From Psychrobacillus glaciei (lineage in GTDB: Bacteria > Bacillota > Bacilli > Bacillales_A > Planococcaceae), in NCBI RefSeq assembly GCF_008973485.1, contig NZ_CP031223.1:1426001-1490000 (forward strand): a stretch of 64,000 bases of DNA. Direction: 5' to 3'. Every line of letters starts with the position of its first letter. Position 1 is the first letter of the stretch. The notes under the pieces were generated by a model. It was given only the letters and a program-made list of their open reading frames with translations. It ran no database searches and was not told the origin of the DNA. The translations under genes were made by a program, and so were the position numbers. Shown here one piece after another: positions 38,247 to 47,348 of the stretch.

Positions 38247-39269
38247 ATGAGTTTTTTTAAGAAATTTAAAGAAAAAATGCTAGGGACGAAGGAAGAGATT
38301 GAAGAAACAGTTTCTATTACGAATAAGTTTAAAGAAGGCTTAGCTAAGACCAGAAACCAATTTACTTCCAAAGTAAATGATCTTGTTGCTAAATACCGAA
38401 GAGTAGATGAAGATTTTTTCGAAGAATTAGAAGAAATATTACTACAAGCGGATGTTGGCTTTGAAACGGTATCTGAGTTAATGGACTCATTGCGTTTTGA
38501 AGTACAACGAAAAAACATAAAAGATACTGCTAGTATTCAATCTGTTATTTCAGAAAAACTAGTGGAAATTTATGAAGCTGGTGAAGACAATGTAACGGAA
38601 CTTCAACTGGAGGATGACGGTTTATCTGTTATTTTATTTGTCGGAGTAAATGGAGTAGGGAAAACAACGACCATTGGAAAACTTGCCCATCGTCTAAAAA
38701 GTGAAGGTAAAAAAGTAATGCTTGCTGCAGGAGATACATTCCGTGCAGGTGCCATTGAGCAACTTCAAGTTTGGGGCGATAGAGTAGGTGTAGAAGTGAT
38801 TAAACAAGCGGAAGGTTCTGACCCTGCCGCAGTTATGTATGACGCTATAAGAGCAGCAAAAACACGAAATGCAGATGTGTTAATATGTGACACTGCAGGG
38901 CGTCTTCAAAACAAAGTGAATTTAATGAATGAGCTAGAAAAAATTCATCGTGTTATTTCAAGGGAAATTCCGAATGCTCCGCACGAAGTTTTGCTTGCTC
39001 TAGATGCTACCACTGGTCAAAATGCACTTGTGCAAGCACAGACGTTCAAGGAAGCAACAAACGTAACAGGGATTGTGTTAACGAAGCTAGACGGCACAGC
39101 AAAAGGTGGTATCGTACTCGCAATTCGCACAAAGCTTCATATCCCTGTTAAATTTGTTGGATTAGGCGAGCAAATGGACGATTTACAGCCTTTTGATTCA
39201 GAGAAATATGTATACGGTCTTTTTGCTGAAGGTTTAGAGCTTGAAAGTGAAAATGAATCAGACAAGTAA
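38247..39269 (+). CDS. ftsY: Signal recognition particle receptor FtsY
   Basis: SRP receptor GTPase at the membrane. The 340 residues have a short acidic/amphipathic N-terminus, an N-domain helical bundle (about 20-110) and a G domain: GVNGVGKTTTIGKLA at about 132, DTFRAGAIEQL, DTAGRLQ, TKLDGTAKGG. ATG 38247 is 7 bases after AAGGAG; the TTG at 38241 is too close. Confidence 0.97.
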   Translation: MSFFKKFKEKMLGTKEEIEETVSITNKFKEGLAKTRNQFTSKVNDLVAKYRRVDEDFFEELEEILLQADVGFETVSELMDSLRFEVQRKNIKDTASIQSVISEKLVEIYEAGEDNVTELQLEDDGLSVILFVGVNGVGKTTTIGKLAHRLKSEGKKVMLAAGDTFRAGAIEQLQVWGDRVGVEVIKQAEGSDPAAVMYDAIRAAKTRNADVLICDTAGRLQNKVNLMNELEKIHRVISREIPNAPHEVLLALDATTGQNALVQAQTFKEATNVTGIVLTKLDGTAKGGIVLAIRTKLHIPVKFVGLGEQMDDLQPFDSEKYVYGLFAEGLELESENESDK

Positions 39270-39340
39270 TTTTACTTGACAGAAGAACGATCTGTTAATA
39301 AACTAGAGGATGACAATTGAATTGGTAAGGAGAGATGGGA

Positions 39341-39670
39341 ATGATTGAAAAAACAACTCGTATGAATTTTCTCTTCGATTTTTACCAAGCTTTATTAACA
39401 GACAAACAAAGAAGCTATATGCAGCTTTACTATTTAGATGATTTATCACTTGGAGAAATAGCGGAAGAATATGATATTTCGAGACAAGCAGTTTATGATA
39501 ATATTCGCCGCACAGAAGCAATGTTAGAAGAGTACGAGGAAAAACTTTGTCTTTTTTCAAAGTTTCAAAACCGTCAAGAAACAATCGAACAGCTGCTGCT
39601 AGTAGCAAAGGATCAATCATCTGAAAACACACTGATTCAACTCATTAATCAATTAAAAGAATGGGATTAG
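39341..39670 (+). CDS. ylxM: YlxM/p13-family putative SRP regulator
   Basis: A 109-residue helix-turn-helix protein of the UPF0122 family, with the sigma-region-4-like segment [25 protein letters not shown]. In Streptococcus the homologue binds the SRP and modulates its GTPases; that role is inferred here. Second ATG 39341 has AAGGAG 8 bases upstream, whereas the first (39335) is 2 bases from it. It lies 12 bases before ffh. Confidence 0.93.
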   Translation: MIEKTTRMNFLFDFYQALLTDKQRSYMQLYYLDDLSLGEIAEEYDISRQAVYDNIRRTEAMLEEYEEKLCLFSKFQNRQETIEQLLLVAKDQSSENTLIQLINQLKEWD

Positions 39671-39682
39671 GAGGCGGCATGC

Positions 39683-41038
39683 ATGGCATTTGAAGGATTA
39701 GCTGAACGACTTCAAGGGACGCTTCAGAAAATTAAAGGAAAAGGAAAAATTTCTGAGGCCGACGTAAAAGAAATGATGAGAGATGTTCGGTATGCACTTT
39801 TAGAAGCAGACGTAAACTTAAAAGTAGTAAAAGAGTTCGTCAAAAATGTTTCAGAACGTGCCGTTGGGCAAGACGTGATGAAGAGTTTAACACCTGGTCA
39901 ACAAGTCATTAAAATCGTAAAAGATGAGCTGACGAAGTTGATGGGTGGAGAGCAAAGTCAAATCTCTTTTTCAACAAGACCACCAACTGTTATTATGATG
40001 GTCGGGTTACAAGGTGCAGGTAAAACGACTACCACAGGTAAATTAGCAAGTTTACTGCGAAAAAAGTATAATAAAAAGCCACTTCTTGTAGCTGCAGATA
40101 TTTATCGTCCAGCAGCTGTGCAACAACTTGAAACGTTAGGTAAACAGTTGTCTTTACCTGTATTTTCTTTAGGAACTGATATTTCACCTGTAGAAATTGT
40201 AAAACAAGCAATAGAGCATGCAAAAGAAGCGCATAATGATGTCGTCATCATTGATACGGCGGGGCGTCTTCATATTGATGAAATACTGATGCAAGAGTTA
40301 AAAGATATTCGTGCTATCAAAGAACCAGATGAAGTATTTTTAGTCGTGGATGCTATGACAGGGCAAGATGCGGTCAATGTAGCGAATAATTTTAATGAAA
40401 CAATTGGCATTACAGGTGTCGTATTAACGAAGCTTGATGGTGATACCCGAGGTGGGGCAGCTCTATCAATCCGTTCAGTTACGCAAAAGCCTATTAAGTT
40501 TGTTGGTATGGGAGAAAAAATGGATGCTTTAGAACCTTTCCATCCAGAACGAATGGCATCTCGTATTTTAGGTATGGGAGATATGATGTCGCTTATAGAG
40601 AAAGCACAAGCGAATGTTGATGAAGAGAAAGCGAAGGAACTAGAAGAAAAATTCCGTACGCAATCTTTTACATTTGATGACTTTTTAGAGCAAATTAGTC
40701 AAGTTAAAAAAATGGGTCCATTGGATGAAATTTTAAAAATGCTTCCAGGAGCAGGTAAAATTAAAGGTTTGGAAAATGCGAAAGTCGATGAAAAACAAAT
40801 GGATCGCGTAGAAGCCATTATTTATTCCATGACAACGCAAGAAAAAACTACACCTGATATTATTAATGGTCCAAGAAAAAAAAGAATTGCAAAAGGATCT
40901 GGAACGACAATACAAGATATCAACAGATTATTAAAACAATTCGAAGATATGAAAAAAATGATGAAACAAATGACAAACATGCAATCCAAAGGGAAAAAAA
41001 AGATGAAAATGCCTGGTTTAGACTCGCTTTTTAAATAA
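39683..41038 (+). CDS. ffh: Signal recognition particle protein Ffh
   Basis: SRP54 GTPase that binds signal peptides and 4.5S RNA. The 451 residues comprise the N domain, the G domain (GLQGAGKTTTTGKLA at about 107, DIYRPAAVQQL, DTAGRLHID, TKLDGDTRGG) and a methionine-rich M domain from about 300, ending KKMMKQMTNMQSKGKKKMKM. Confidence 0.98.
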   Translation: MAFEGLAERLQGTLQKIKGKGKISEADVKEMMRDVRYALLEADVNLKVVKEFVKNVSERAVGQDVMKSLTPGQQVIKIVKDELTKLMGGEQSQISFSTRPPTVIMMVGLQGAGKTTTTGKLASLLRKKYNKKPLLVAADIYRPAAVQQLETLGKQLSLPVFSLGTDISPVEIVKQAIEHAKEAHNDVVIIDTAGRLHIDEILMQELKDIRAIKEPDEVFLVVDAMTGQDAVNVANNFNETIGITGVVLTKLDGDTRGGAALSIRSVTQKPIKFVGMGEKMDALEPFHPERMASRILGMGDMMSLIEKAQANVDEEKAKELEEKFRTQSFTFDDFLEQISQVKKMGPLDEILKMLPGAGKIKGLENAKVDEKQMDRVEAIIYSMTTQEKTTPDIINGPRKKRIAKGSGTTIQDINRLLKQFEDMKKMMKQMTNMQSKGKKKMKMPGLDSLFK

Positions 41039-41075
41039 TTTTTCCATAAAAAAAAAGGGTGTTAAGAAAAAACAC

Positions 41076-41414
<339 letters not shown>

Positions 41415-41428
41415 TCGGAGGGGACAAT

Positions 41429-41662
41429 GTGAAGCAGCTGATCGAAGCAATCGTAAAACCATTAGTTGATTATCCAGACAAGGTTCAGATTGAAAAAGAA
41501 GAAAGCGTAAACCGTATAGTTTATAAGCTATCTGTTCATCCTGAAGATATGGGGAAAGTAATTGGCAAACAAGGGCGAGTAGCGAAAGCGATTCGTACTA
41601 TTGTTTACTCAGCGGCAGGCAGTCACCAGAAGAAAAAAACATATGTCGACATTCTAGATTAA
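41429..41662 (+). CDS. khpA: KH-domain RNA-binding protein KhpA
   Basis: A 77-residue single KH domain with the GxxG loop in [14 protein letters not shown]. In Gram-positive bacteria KhpA pairs with KhpB (Jag) and affects cell-length control and RNA binding. GTG start, ribosome site GGAGGGG just after rpsP. In Bacillus subtilis ylqD follows; here a hairpin and then rimM follow. Confidence 0.95.
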   Translation: MKQLIEAIVKPLVDYPDKVQIEKEESVNRIVYKLSVHPEDMGKVIGKQGRVAKAIRTIVYSAAGSHQKKKTYVDILD

Positions 41663-41667
41663 TGTAC

Positions 41668-41699
41668 AAAAAGGGAGAACAATTTGTTCTTCCTTTTTT
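41668..41699 (+). terminator. Intergenic terminator between khpA and rimM
   Basis: AAAAAGGGAGAACAA pairs with TTGTTCTTCCTTTTTT with the last six T bases as tail. It starts 6 bases after the khpA stop. It probably trims expression of rimM-trmD relative to rpsP-khpA. Confidence 0.8.
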
Positions 41700-41715
41700 G
41701 ATAGGAGGTATTTTT

Positions 41716-42231
41716 ATGGAATGGTTTAACGTTGGTAAAATCGTAAATACACATGGTATTTGGGGAGAAATTCGTGTTATATCTACCACAGACTTTCCTG
41801 ATGAACGCTATGAAGTAGGAAGTGAACTTGGGCTTTATAAAGCAGATGGATCAAAACCGATTATTGTGAAAGTGGCTAGTCATAGAAAACATAAAAACTT
41901 TGATTTGTTAACATTTGAAGGATATACATTGTTAAAGGATGTTGAACTTTTAAAAAATGCGCTATTAAAAGTATCAGAAAAGTATCTTTCTGACTTAGAA
42001 GATAATGAATACTACTTTCATGAAATTATAGGATGTACAGTTGAATCAATTGAAGGTGAAACGATAGGTAAAATCACTGAAATTATTCAAACAGGCGCCA
42101 ATGATGTATGGACGGTTCAACCAACTATAGGGAAGACACATTATATTCCTTATATTGAGGATGTAGTAAAAACAATAGATATTGAAAACAAAAAAATTAT
42201 TATCGAAGTGTTAGATGGTTTATTATCATGA
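41716..42231 (+). CDS. rimM: 16S rRNA processing protein RimM
   Basis: Assembly factor for the 30S head, binding S19. The 171-residue product begins [21 protein letters not shown] and has an N-terminal RimM barrel and a C-terminal PRC-barrel ([12 protein letters not shown] to [18 protein letters not shown]). ATG 41716 is 5 bases after AGGAGGT. It overlaps trmD. Confidence 0.96.
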   Translation: MEWFNVGKIVNTHGIWGEIRVISTTDFPDERYEVGSELGLYKADGSKPIIVKVASHRKHKNFDLLTFEGYTLLKDVELLKNALLKVSEKYLSDLEDNEYYFHEIIGCTVESIEGETIGKITEIIQTGANDVWTVQPTIGKTHYIPYIEDVVKTIDIENKKIIIEVLDGLLS

Positions 42232-42968
42232 TGAACATTCATATTCTTTCCCTATTTCCCGAAATGTTTGCAGGTGTTTTTAATACATCCATTTTGAAAA
42301 AAGCACAGGAAAAGAATGAAGTAGTTCTAAATGTATTGAATTTCCGAGACTTTTCTGGAAACAAGCATCACCAAGTAGATGATTATCCTTACGGTGGAGG
42401 GGCGGGCATGGTATTAAAGCCGGAACCGCTCTTTAATGCAGTAGAGTCTCTTACAACAAATACTGAGCAAAAGCGACGCATCATATTACTATGTCCTCAA
42501 GGAGAACGCTTTTCCCAACAAAAAGCGGAAGAACTTTCTCAAGAGGAAGAGCTAATATTCATTTGCGGGCATTATGAAGGATATGATGAACGTATTCGCG
42601 AGCATCTGATAACTGATGAAATTTCTTTGGGAGATTTTGTGCTTACAGGAGGAGAGTTAGCCGCAATGACGATTGTAGACAGTGTCGTGAGGCTATTACC
42701 GAATGTTTTAGGAAATGCAGAGTCACATGAAAAAGATTCCTTTTCAACTGGTCTTCTCGAGCATCCGCATTACACTCGTCCGGTAGAGTATCGAGGATAC
42801 AAAGTACCCGATGTGTTATTATCAGGAAATCATGCGGAGATTGAAAAATGGAGAAGAGAACAGTCTCTGAAAAGAACAGCAGAAAGAAGACCAGAGTTAT
42901 TAGAAACAGCTGAATTGACTGATAGAGATAAACAAGTCCTTCGAGTGTTAAAATCGTATCATAAATAA
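42228..42968 (+). CDS. trmD: tRNA m1G37 methyltransferase TrmD
   Basis: SPOUT methyltransferase that methylates G37 next to the anticodon and keeps the reading frame. The 246 residues contain the trefoil-knot motifs [24 protein letters not shown] and [13 protein letters not shown]. Two consecutive ATG codons (42228, 42231) are possible starts; the first overlaps the rimM stop. Confidence 0.97.
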   Translation: MMNIHILSLFPEMFAGVFNTSILKKAQEKNEVVLNVLNFRDFSGNKHHQVDDYPYGGGAGMVLKPEPLFNAVESLTTNTEQKRRIILLCPQGERFSQQKAEELSQEEELIFICGHYEGYDERIREHLITDEISLGDFVLTGGELAAMTIVDSVVRLLPNVLGNAESHEKDSFSTGLLEHPHYTRPVEYRGYKVPDVLLSGNHAEIEKWRREQSLKRTAERRPELLETAELTDRDKQVLRVLKSYHK

Positions 42969-42980
42969 ACTATTAAATTA

Positions 42981-43009
42981 TTGCACCAAGAGACCTGTTA
43001 TGTTATATT
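42981..43009 (+). promoter_or_regulatory. Sigma-A promoter of rplS
   Basis: TTGCAC (42981-42986), 17 bases, TATATT (43004-43009). It gives rplS its own transcript with a leader of about 85 bases, separate from trmD readthrough. Confidence 0.8.
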
Positions 43010-43017
43010 CTATTATG

Positions 43018-43098
43018 TGCTTCTATGTGAAGTGCGCATTTTGGGTGTTCCGCTGCAACGAATAATGTGTGTAAGAACATTCTATACAAGGAGAGAAA
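43018..43098 (+). ncRNA. Candidate L19 autoregulatory leader
   Basis: About 80 bases between the promoter and rplS. TGTTC (43049-43053) can pair with GAACA (43076-43080), and GTGC/GCGC hairpins lie before it. The L19 leader family occupies this position in Bacillales; I infer membership from position and pairing, not from a model search. Confidence 0.5.
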
Positions 43099-43101
43099 AT
43101 G

Positions 43102-43446
43102 ATGCAAAACATTATTTCAGAAATCACAAAAGAACAATTACGCTCAGATCTTCCTACTTTCCGTCCAGGTGACACAGTTCGTGTACACGTTAAGATCGTA
43201 GAGGGAACTCGTGAACGTATTCAAATGTACGAAGGTATTGTTATTCAACGTCGTGGTGGTGGAATAAGCGAAACTTTCACAGTTCGTAAAATTTCATCAG
43301 GTGTTGGGGTTGAACGTATTTTCCCAGTTCACACGCCAAAAATTGCACTTTTAGAAGTAATTCGTCGTGGTAAAGTTCGTCGTGCTAAATTGTTCTACTT
43401 ACGCGATCTACGCGGTAAAGCGGCTCGTATTAAAGAACGTCGCTAA
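43102..43446 (+). CDS. rplS: 50S ribosomal protein L19
   Basis: Ribosomal protein at the interface of 30S and 50S. The 114 residues have [52 protein letters not shown] and the basic C-terminus [21 protein letters not shown]. Start at the second ATG (43102) matches the family N-terminus and is 8 bases after AAGGAG. Confidence 0.97.
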   Translation: MQNIISEITKEQLRSDLPTFRPGDTVRVHVKIVEGTRERIQMYEGIVIQRRGGGISETFTVRKISSGVGVERIFPVHTPKIALLEVIRRGKVRRAKLFYLRDLRGKAARIKERR

Positions 43447-43459
43447 TAGTAAAAAAGTA

Positions 43460-43505
43460 AATGTTGTAGCAAAAGTGAAGCCACTTTTGCTACAACATTT
43501 TTTCA
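43460..43505 (+). terminator. Terminator of rplS
   Basis: AATGTTGTAGCAAAAGTG pairs perfectly with CACTTTTGCTACAACATT around a 4-base loop, followed by T bases. Confidence 0.95.
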
Positions 43506-43818
43506 TAAAAGCAAAAGAAAATTAGTTCATATTCATACTCATTTTCGTTTCAAGACTTCTTTTTACGCTTTGTCTCACATAAAGTAAAATCGTTATATAG
43601 AGAAATGGTTGCTTTAATACACTTTTTTCCTTTTATAAAATAGCAAAAGGTGAAATTATATTTTTTAGCTGCTGATATCTCTTTAATAAGTGTCTATCAC
43701 TTAGATATGTCACAAAAACGCTCGGAAATCATTACTAAAAATAAAATTTTTTCTTTTCTTTTTGCTTGAAATAGATTTTCCTTGTACAATAAAGGGAGTA
43801 TATAAAGGGGGCAAGTTG
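43506..43818. other. Gap upstream of lepB
   Basis: About 310 AT-rich bases between the rplS terminator and lepB. Apart from the lepB promoter and a small AAGTG/CACTT hairpin at about 43689-43704 I see nothing in it. Confidence 0.5.
43762..43790 (+). promoter_or_regulatory. Sigma-A promoter of lepB
   Basis: TTGCTT (43762-43767), 17 bases, TACAAT (43785-43790), followed about 29 bases later by the lepB ATG with its AAGGGGG ribosome site. Confidence 0.75.
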
Positions 43819-44382
43819 ATGGAACGAGTGAAGAAAGAAAAGAACGAATTATGGGAATGGTCCAAAGCCCTGTTAATTGCCTTTGGTATCGCCGCGATTA
43901 TTCGTTTCTTTTTATTTACACCAATAGTAGTAGACGGTGAATCAATGATGCCGACTTTAAAAAATGGTGACCGAATGGTTGTCAATAAAATTGGTTATAT
44001 GGTTGGTGAACCACATCGTTTTGATATAGTTGTATTTCATGCCCCAGAGCAAAAAAATTACATTAAACGTGTAATTGGACTTCCTGGAGATCGTGTTGAA
44101 TATAAAAATGATCAGCTATACATTAACGGCAAAGCAATTCCAGAACCATATTTAGATCCGTACAAAAGTGAAATAACGGAGGGGTCTTTAACAGATGACT
44201 TCACGTTAGAAGAGACTGCTGCTCAAGTGGATAAAATTCCAGAAGGCTATATTTTTGTCATGGGAGATAACCGAAGATACAGTAAAGATAGTCGACTTAT
44301 TGGTTTGGTTGCAATTGATGAGATAATTGGAAATACAAATCTCGTTTTCTGGCCATTTGATGAAATTGGCTTTGTGAAATAG
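43819..44382 (+). CDS. lepB: Type I signal peptidase
   Basis: Membrane peptidase that cleaves secretory signal peptides. The 187 residues have one N-terminal membrane helix (ALLIAFGIAAIIRFFLFT, about 17-34), the catalytic serine in DGESMMPTL, the catalytic lysine in GDRMVVNKIGY, and the boxes IKRVIGLPGDRVE and FVMGDNRRYSKDSRLIG. One N-terminal helix and the length fit the Gram-positive SipS/SipT type. ATG 43819 follows AAGGGGG; a longer frame from 43762 lacks a site. Confidence 0.95.
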   Translation: MERVKKEKNELWEWSKALLIAFGIAAIIRFFLFTPIVVDGESMMPTLKNGDRMVVNKIGYMVGEPHRFDIVVFHAPEQKNYIKRVIGLPGDRVEYKNDQLYINGKAIPEPYLDPYKSEITEGSLTDDFTLEETAAQVDKIPEGYIFVMGDNRRYSKDSRLIGLVAIDEIIGNTNLVFWPFDEIGFVK

Positions 44383-44466
44383 TAAAAACGAAAGTTATCG
44401 GAATATTTGAAAGTTAGAAAGTAGAAGAGTAGATACTTTCTCATCCTTTAAAGGAGGAGATATAAC

Positions 44467-45315
44467 ATGACCATACAATGGTTTCCGGGTCACATGGCCA
44501 AAGCAAGAAGAGAAGTTACAGAGAATTTAAAACTGGTGGATATCATTTTTGAATTAGTGGATGCAAGATTGCCGTTATCTTCTAGAAATCCGATGATTGA
44601 TCAAGTCGTACATCAAAAAACGAGATTACTTATATTAAATAAGATGGATATGGCTGATGAAACGGAAACAAAAAAATGGATAGCCTATTTTGACTCAAAA
44701 GGGCTTCCTACAGTGGCGATAAACTCTTTAGAAGGAAAAGGTCTACAGGCTGTCTTTAAAGCCGCTAAAGAGCTTTTAAAGCCCAAATGGGATCGAATGA
44801 ATGAACGAGGTATTAAACCTCGTGCAATTCGTGCGATGATCGTAGGTATTCCGAATGTTGGAAAATCTACACTGATTAATCGATTTGCGAAAAAGAATAT
44901 TGCGAAAACTGGTAATACACCTGGCCTTACTAAAAGGCAGCAATGGATAAAAGTCGAAAGGGAAATCGAATTACTGGATACACCTGGTATTCTTTGGCCG
45001 AAATTCGAAGACCAACAAGTTGGCTATAAACTTGCATTAACCGGAGCTATCAAAGATGCTCTGATCAATATGGAAGATTTGGCAGTGTACGGACTTCGAT
45101 TTTTACAAGAACATTATCCAAGGCGCATGCAAGAAAGATATCAATTAACAGAAGTTAGTGAGGACTTAGTGGAAACTTTCGATCACATTGGAAAGTTGAG
45201 GAGATGTTTTGCTGGCGGTGGAGAGATTGACTACGATCAAGTAGCCGAACTAATCGTACGAGATATTCGAAATCTACATTTAGGTCGCTTAACTTTTGAT
45301 AATGTAACTGAATAA
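44467..45315 (+). CDS. rbgA: Ribosome biogenesis GTPase RbgA (YlqF)
   Basis: Essential circularly permuted GTPase for late 50S assembly. The 282 residues begin [14 protein letters not shown] and show the order G4 NKMD, G1 [13 protein letters not shown]2/G3 GNTPGLT and [10 protein letters not shown], followed by a C-terminal helical RNA-binding domain. AAGGAGGAG precedes the ATG. Confidence 0.97.
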   Translation: MTIQWFPGHMAKARREVTENLKLVDIIFELVDARLPLSSRNPMIDQVVHQKTRLLILNKMDMADETETKKWIAYFDSKGLPTVAINSLEGKGLQAVFKAAKELLKPKWDRMNERGIKPRAIRAMIVGIPNVGKSTLINRFAKKNIAKTGNTPGLTKRQQWIKVEREIELLDTPGILWPKFEDQQVGYKLALTGAIKDALINMEDLAVYGLRFLQEHYPRRMQERYQLTEVSEDLVETFDHIGKLRRCFAGGGEIDYDQVAELIVRDIRNLHLGRLTFDNVTE

Positions 45316-45329
45316 AACAAAAATAATTT

Positions 45330-45361
45330 ACCCTTTTTGCCATTTGGTGAAAAGGGTTTTC
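45330..45361 (+). terminator. Terminator of lepB-rbgA
   Basis: ACCCTTTT (45330-45337) pairs with AAAAGGGT (45350-45357), with inner GCC/GGT pairing and a following TTT-rich tail, 15 bases after the rbgA stop. Confidence 0.8.
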
Positions 45362-45500
45362 TCGATTTTTCAATAAATATACCGATACATATATTAAGAC
45401 GTGTCTGTTGATTAACCATCTTCAACTATTTAATGAAACACTCTGTGGCTCACAGTTTTATATTTCAGTTCGCTTTTTAGATATATTACGTCGTAAGAAA

Positions 45501-45643
45501 GTTGCCGCTGGGATTTCCGCTGCAGGGCGGACGCTTTCCACCGGGTGAGCGATGAGCCTTCACCGCCGCTACGCGTTCGTTGTGAAGTCTCATTTGCCCA
45601 CTCATCCGGTAGGAGTCGCCGCCCTTTCGCTTCAACCCAGAAG
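45501..45643 (-). repeat. GC-rich dispersed intergenic repeat, copy C
   Basis: CTGGG (45508-45512) pairs with CCCAG (45636-45640) near the ends. Inside are TTCCGCTGCAGGGCGGACGC and GGAGTCGCCGCCCTTTCGCT, the same landmarks as copy B in the same orientation. Confidence 0.8.
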
Positions 45644-45903
45644 AAACATATTAACTATTCAGTAGTATTGTGCAAAGTTATCCACTCTACTAATCCGGAT
45701 ATTATCACCCAATAAATAATGCGCAACATACGGAATATTTTCAATGGAGACATATAATTTAATGCAAAGCTAAGTCTTTATTAAGAGAAAGTAGTCGCAT
45801 TCTCTCCATGATTTGACTCGTCCAACCATTTATTGGATTTTATTTTAGATAATATAGTTAAGATTAATAAGTGAATAGTGACACTGAATAGTTAGCAAAT
45901 ATG

Positions 45904-46035
45904 CTGGATTGCAGCGGCAGGTGGCGACTCCGAAGGGATCAGGGAGACAGATGAGACAGCACAAACGGCGCACATGCGCCGGTGCTGGCTCATCGCTCCC
46001 CCCTCGGAAAGCGTCCACCTAGAGCGGAAATCCTG
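45904..46035 (+). repeat. GC-rich dispersed intergenic repeat, copy D
   Basis: GGATT (45906-45910) pairs with AATCC (46029-46033) at the ends. It contains GTGGCGACTCC, GGCTCATCGCT and CGGAAAGCGTCCACC in the order of the other copies, plus an internal GCGCACATGCGC palindrome. Confidence 0.8.
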
Positions 46036-46322
46036 GCGGTCACTAAGACGCATTATATTGATTGCTTGTACTCAATACTAATAATCTCATGCCAAGTTAA
46101 AGCTTTGTTATAAGACAAACGACTTTATTTATAGGTTTAATTTGGCATGGGATGACACCTATTAAGGTACAATATCCATATATTTCTCCATAACGGAAGC
46201 TATCTTGCGGTTAGCAAAAAATAAGCATGCATCTTATGAGCGAAAGCGCCTATCCTGTGGTAACGAATCCTGATTGCTCGTAATTTACGTGACAGCACTC
46301 ACTAAATAGCCGGCAACTCACG

Positions 46323-46434
46323 TTGATTGTAGCGTAAGGCGGCGACTCCTGCCGGAATAGCAAATAAATTTTGCGACGAAAGCGAAGCGGCTGAAGCCAT
46401 GCCGGCGGAAAGCGTCCGCCAGAAGCGGAAATCA
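46323..46434 (+). repeat. GC-rich dispersed intergenic repeat, copy E
   Basis: TTGATT (46323-46328) pairs with AATCAA (46429-46434). Inside are AAGGCGGCGACTCCTGCCGG and GGCGGAAAGCGTCCGCC, itself a perfect short stem. Confidence 0.8.
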
Positions 46435-46520
46435 AAGCGAAAACTAACTAATGCGCATTATATCTATAATAAGACGGAAAACTAATCGTACATTAACTAA
46501 ATGTATTAGTTGGAAAAAAT

Positions 46521-47339
46521 ATGATAATCAACAGTCATAATATTAAGACTGAGAAAGTTGATGTGATCCAAATGTTAAGCTTGAAAGAAATTAAAGGAAA
46601 GTTAGAAAGTACGATTACTTGGCAGTCTTGGATGAATGAATTGGAGACCGATAGTAGAATTGGTGCAATCAAGTTATTAAATACTTGGAAGAACAAGCAA
46701 TCTCAACTTGAAAAAGAAATACTTGCACATGAAGAAAAGTGTTTGTTTGATGCAAGCTTTTGCCGACACAAGACAGACTTAGTGGCTGGTGTAGATGAAG
46801 CAGGACGCGGTCCACTTGCTGGACCAGTAGTTACAGCGGCAGTCATCTTAAATGACAATACAGATGAACTTATCGGTTTAAATGACTCCAAACAATTATC
46901 AAAGAAGAAACGGCAAGAACTAGCGATTAAAATAAAAAATAATGCAATCAGCTATTTTATTCATTTTCAATCTGTAGAAAAAATAGATGAACTTAATATC
47001 TACGAAGCAACAAAACAATCTATGACAGAAGCGGTCTTAAATTTAAAGGAACGTCCATCAGTAGTTTTGGTAGATGCGATGAAACTTCCGATTGTGATAG
47101 AAACGCACTCTATTATAAAAGGGGATGCTAAAAGTTTGGCAATTGCAGCAGCATCTATATTAGCGAAAACCGCACGTGATGACTATATGGATCAATTACA
47201 TGAAGAATACCCGCAGTATTTATTTAACAAGCACGCTGGGTATGGTACGAAACAACATGTAGAGATGATCTATCAGTATGGTCCTACTATTCATCATAGG
47301 AAAACATTCGAACCGATTAAGTCATTATTAAAAAAATGA
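46521..47339 (+). CDS. rnhB: Ribonuclease HII
   Basis: Removes ribonucleotides from DNA and RNA in RNA:DNA hybrids. Catalytic motifs: VAGVDEAGRGPLAGPVV (Asp, Glu), NDSKQLSKKKR, VLVDAMKLP and AAASILAKTARD. The product from ATG 46521 is 272 residues, about 17 longer than usual; the in-frame ATG at 46572 (MLSLKEIKGKLE) gives 255 residues, the Bacillus subtilis length, and aligns with its N-terminus. Neither has a strong ribosome site. It is 9 bases before the ylqG-like gene. Confidence 0.94.
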   Translation: MIINSHNIKTEKVDVIQMLSLKEIKGKLESTITWQSWMNELETDSRIGAIKLLNTWKNKQSQLEKEILAHEEKCLFDASFCRHKTDLVAGVDEAGRGPLAGPVVTAAVILNDNTDELIGLNDSKQLSKKKRQELAIKIKNNAISYFIHFQSVEKIDELNIYEATKQSMTEAVLNLKERPSVVLVDAMKLPIVIETHSIIKGDAKSLAIAAASILAKTARDDYMDQLHEEYPQYLFNKHAGYGTKQHVEMIYQYGPTIHHRKTFEPIKSLLKK

Positions 47340-47348
47340 GGTGAATAA

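Larger units (their letters stand above)
45362..46520. other. 1.15-kb gap with three GC-rich repeats
   Basis: The longest gene-free stretch in the core region. It carries three copies of the GC-rich dispersed repeat (45501-45643, 45904-46035, 46323-46434) and an inverted repeat, CATGCCAAGTTAAA (46088-46101) with TTTAATTTGGCATG (46136-46149). The rest is AT-rich without coding signal. In Bacillus subtilis rbgA and rnhB are adjacent, so the gap is expansion by repeats. Confidence 0.75.

Noticed and set aside
42981-43172. 63-codon frame before rplS
   Set aside because: Overlaps the rplS promoter, leader and start in another frame; no protein signal.
46250-46435. 61-codon minus-strand frame
   Set aside because: An artefact of the GC-rich repeat copy E.
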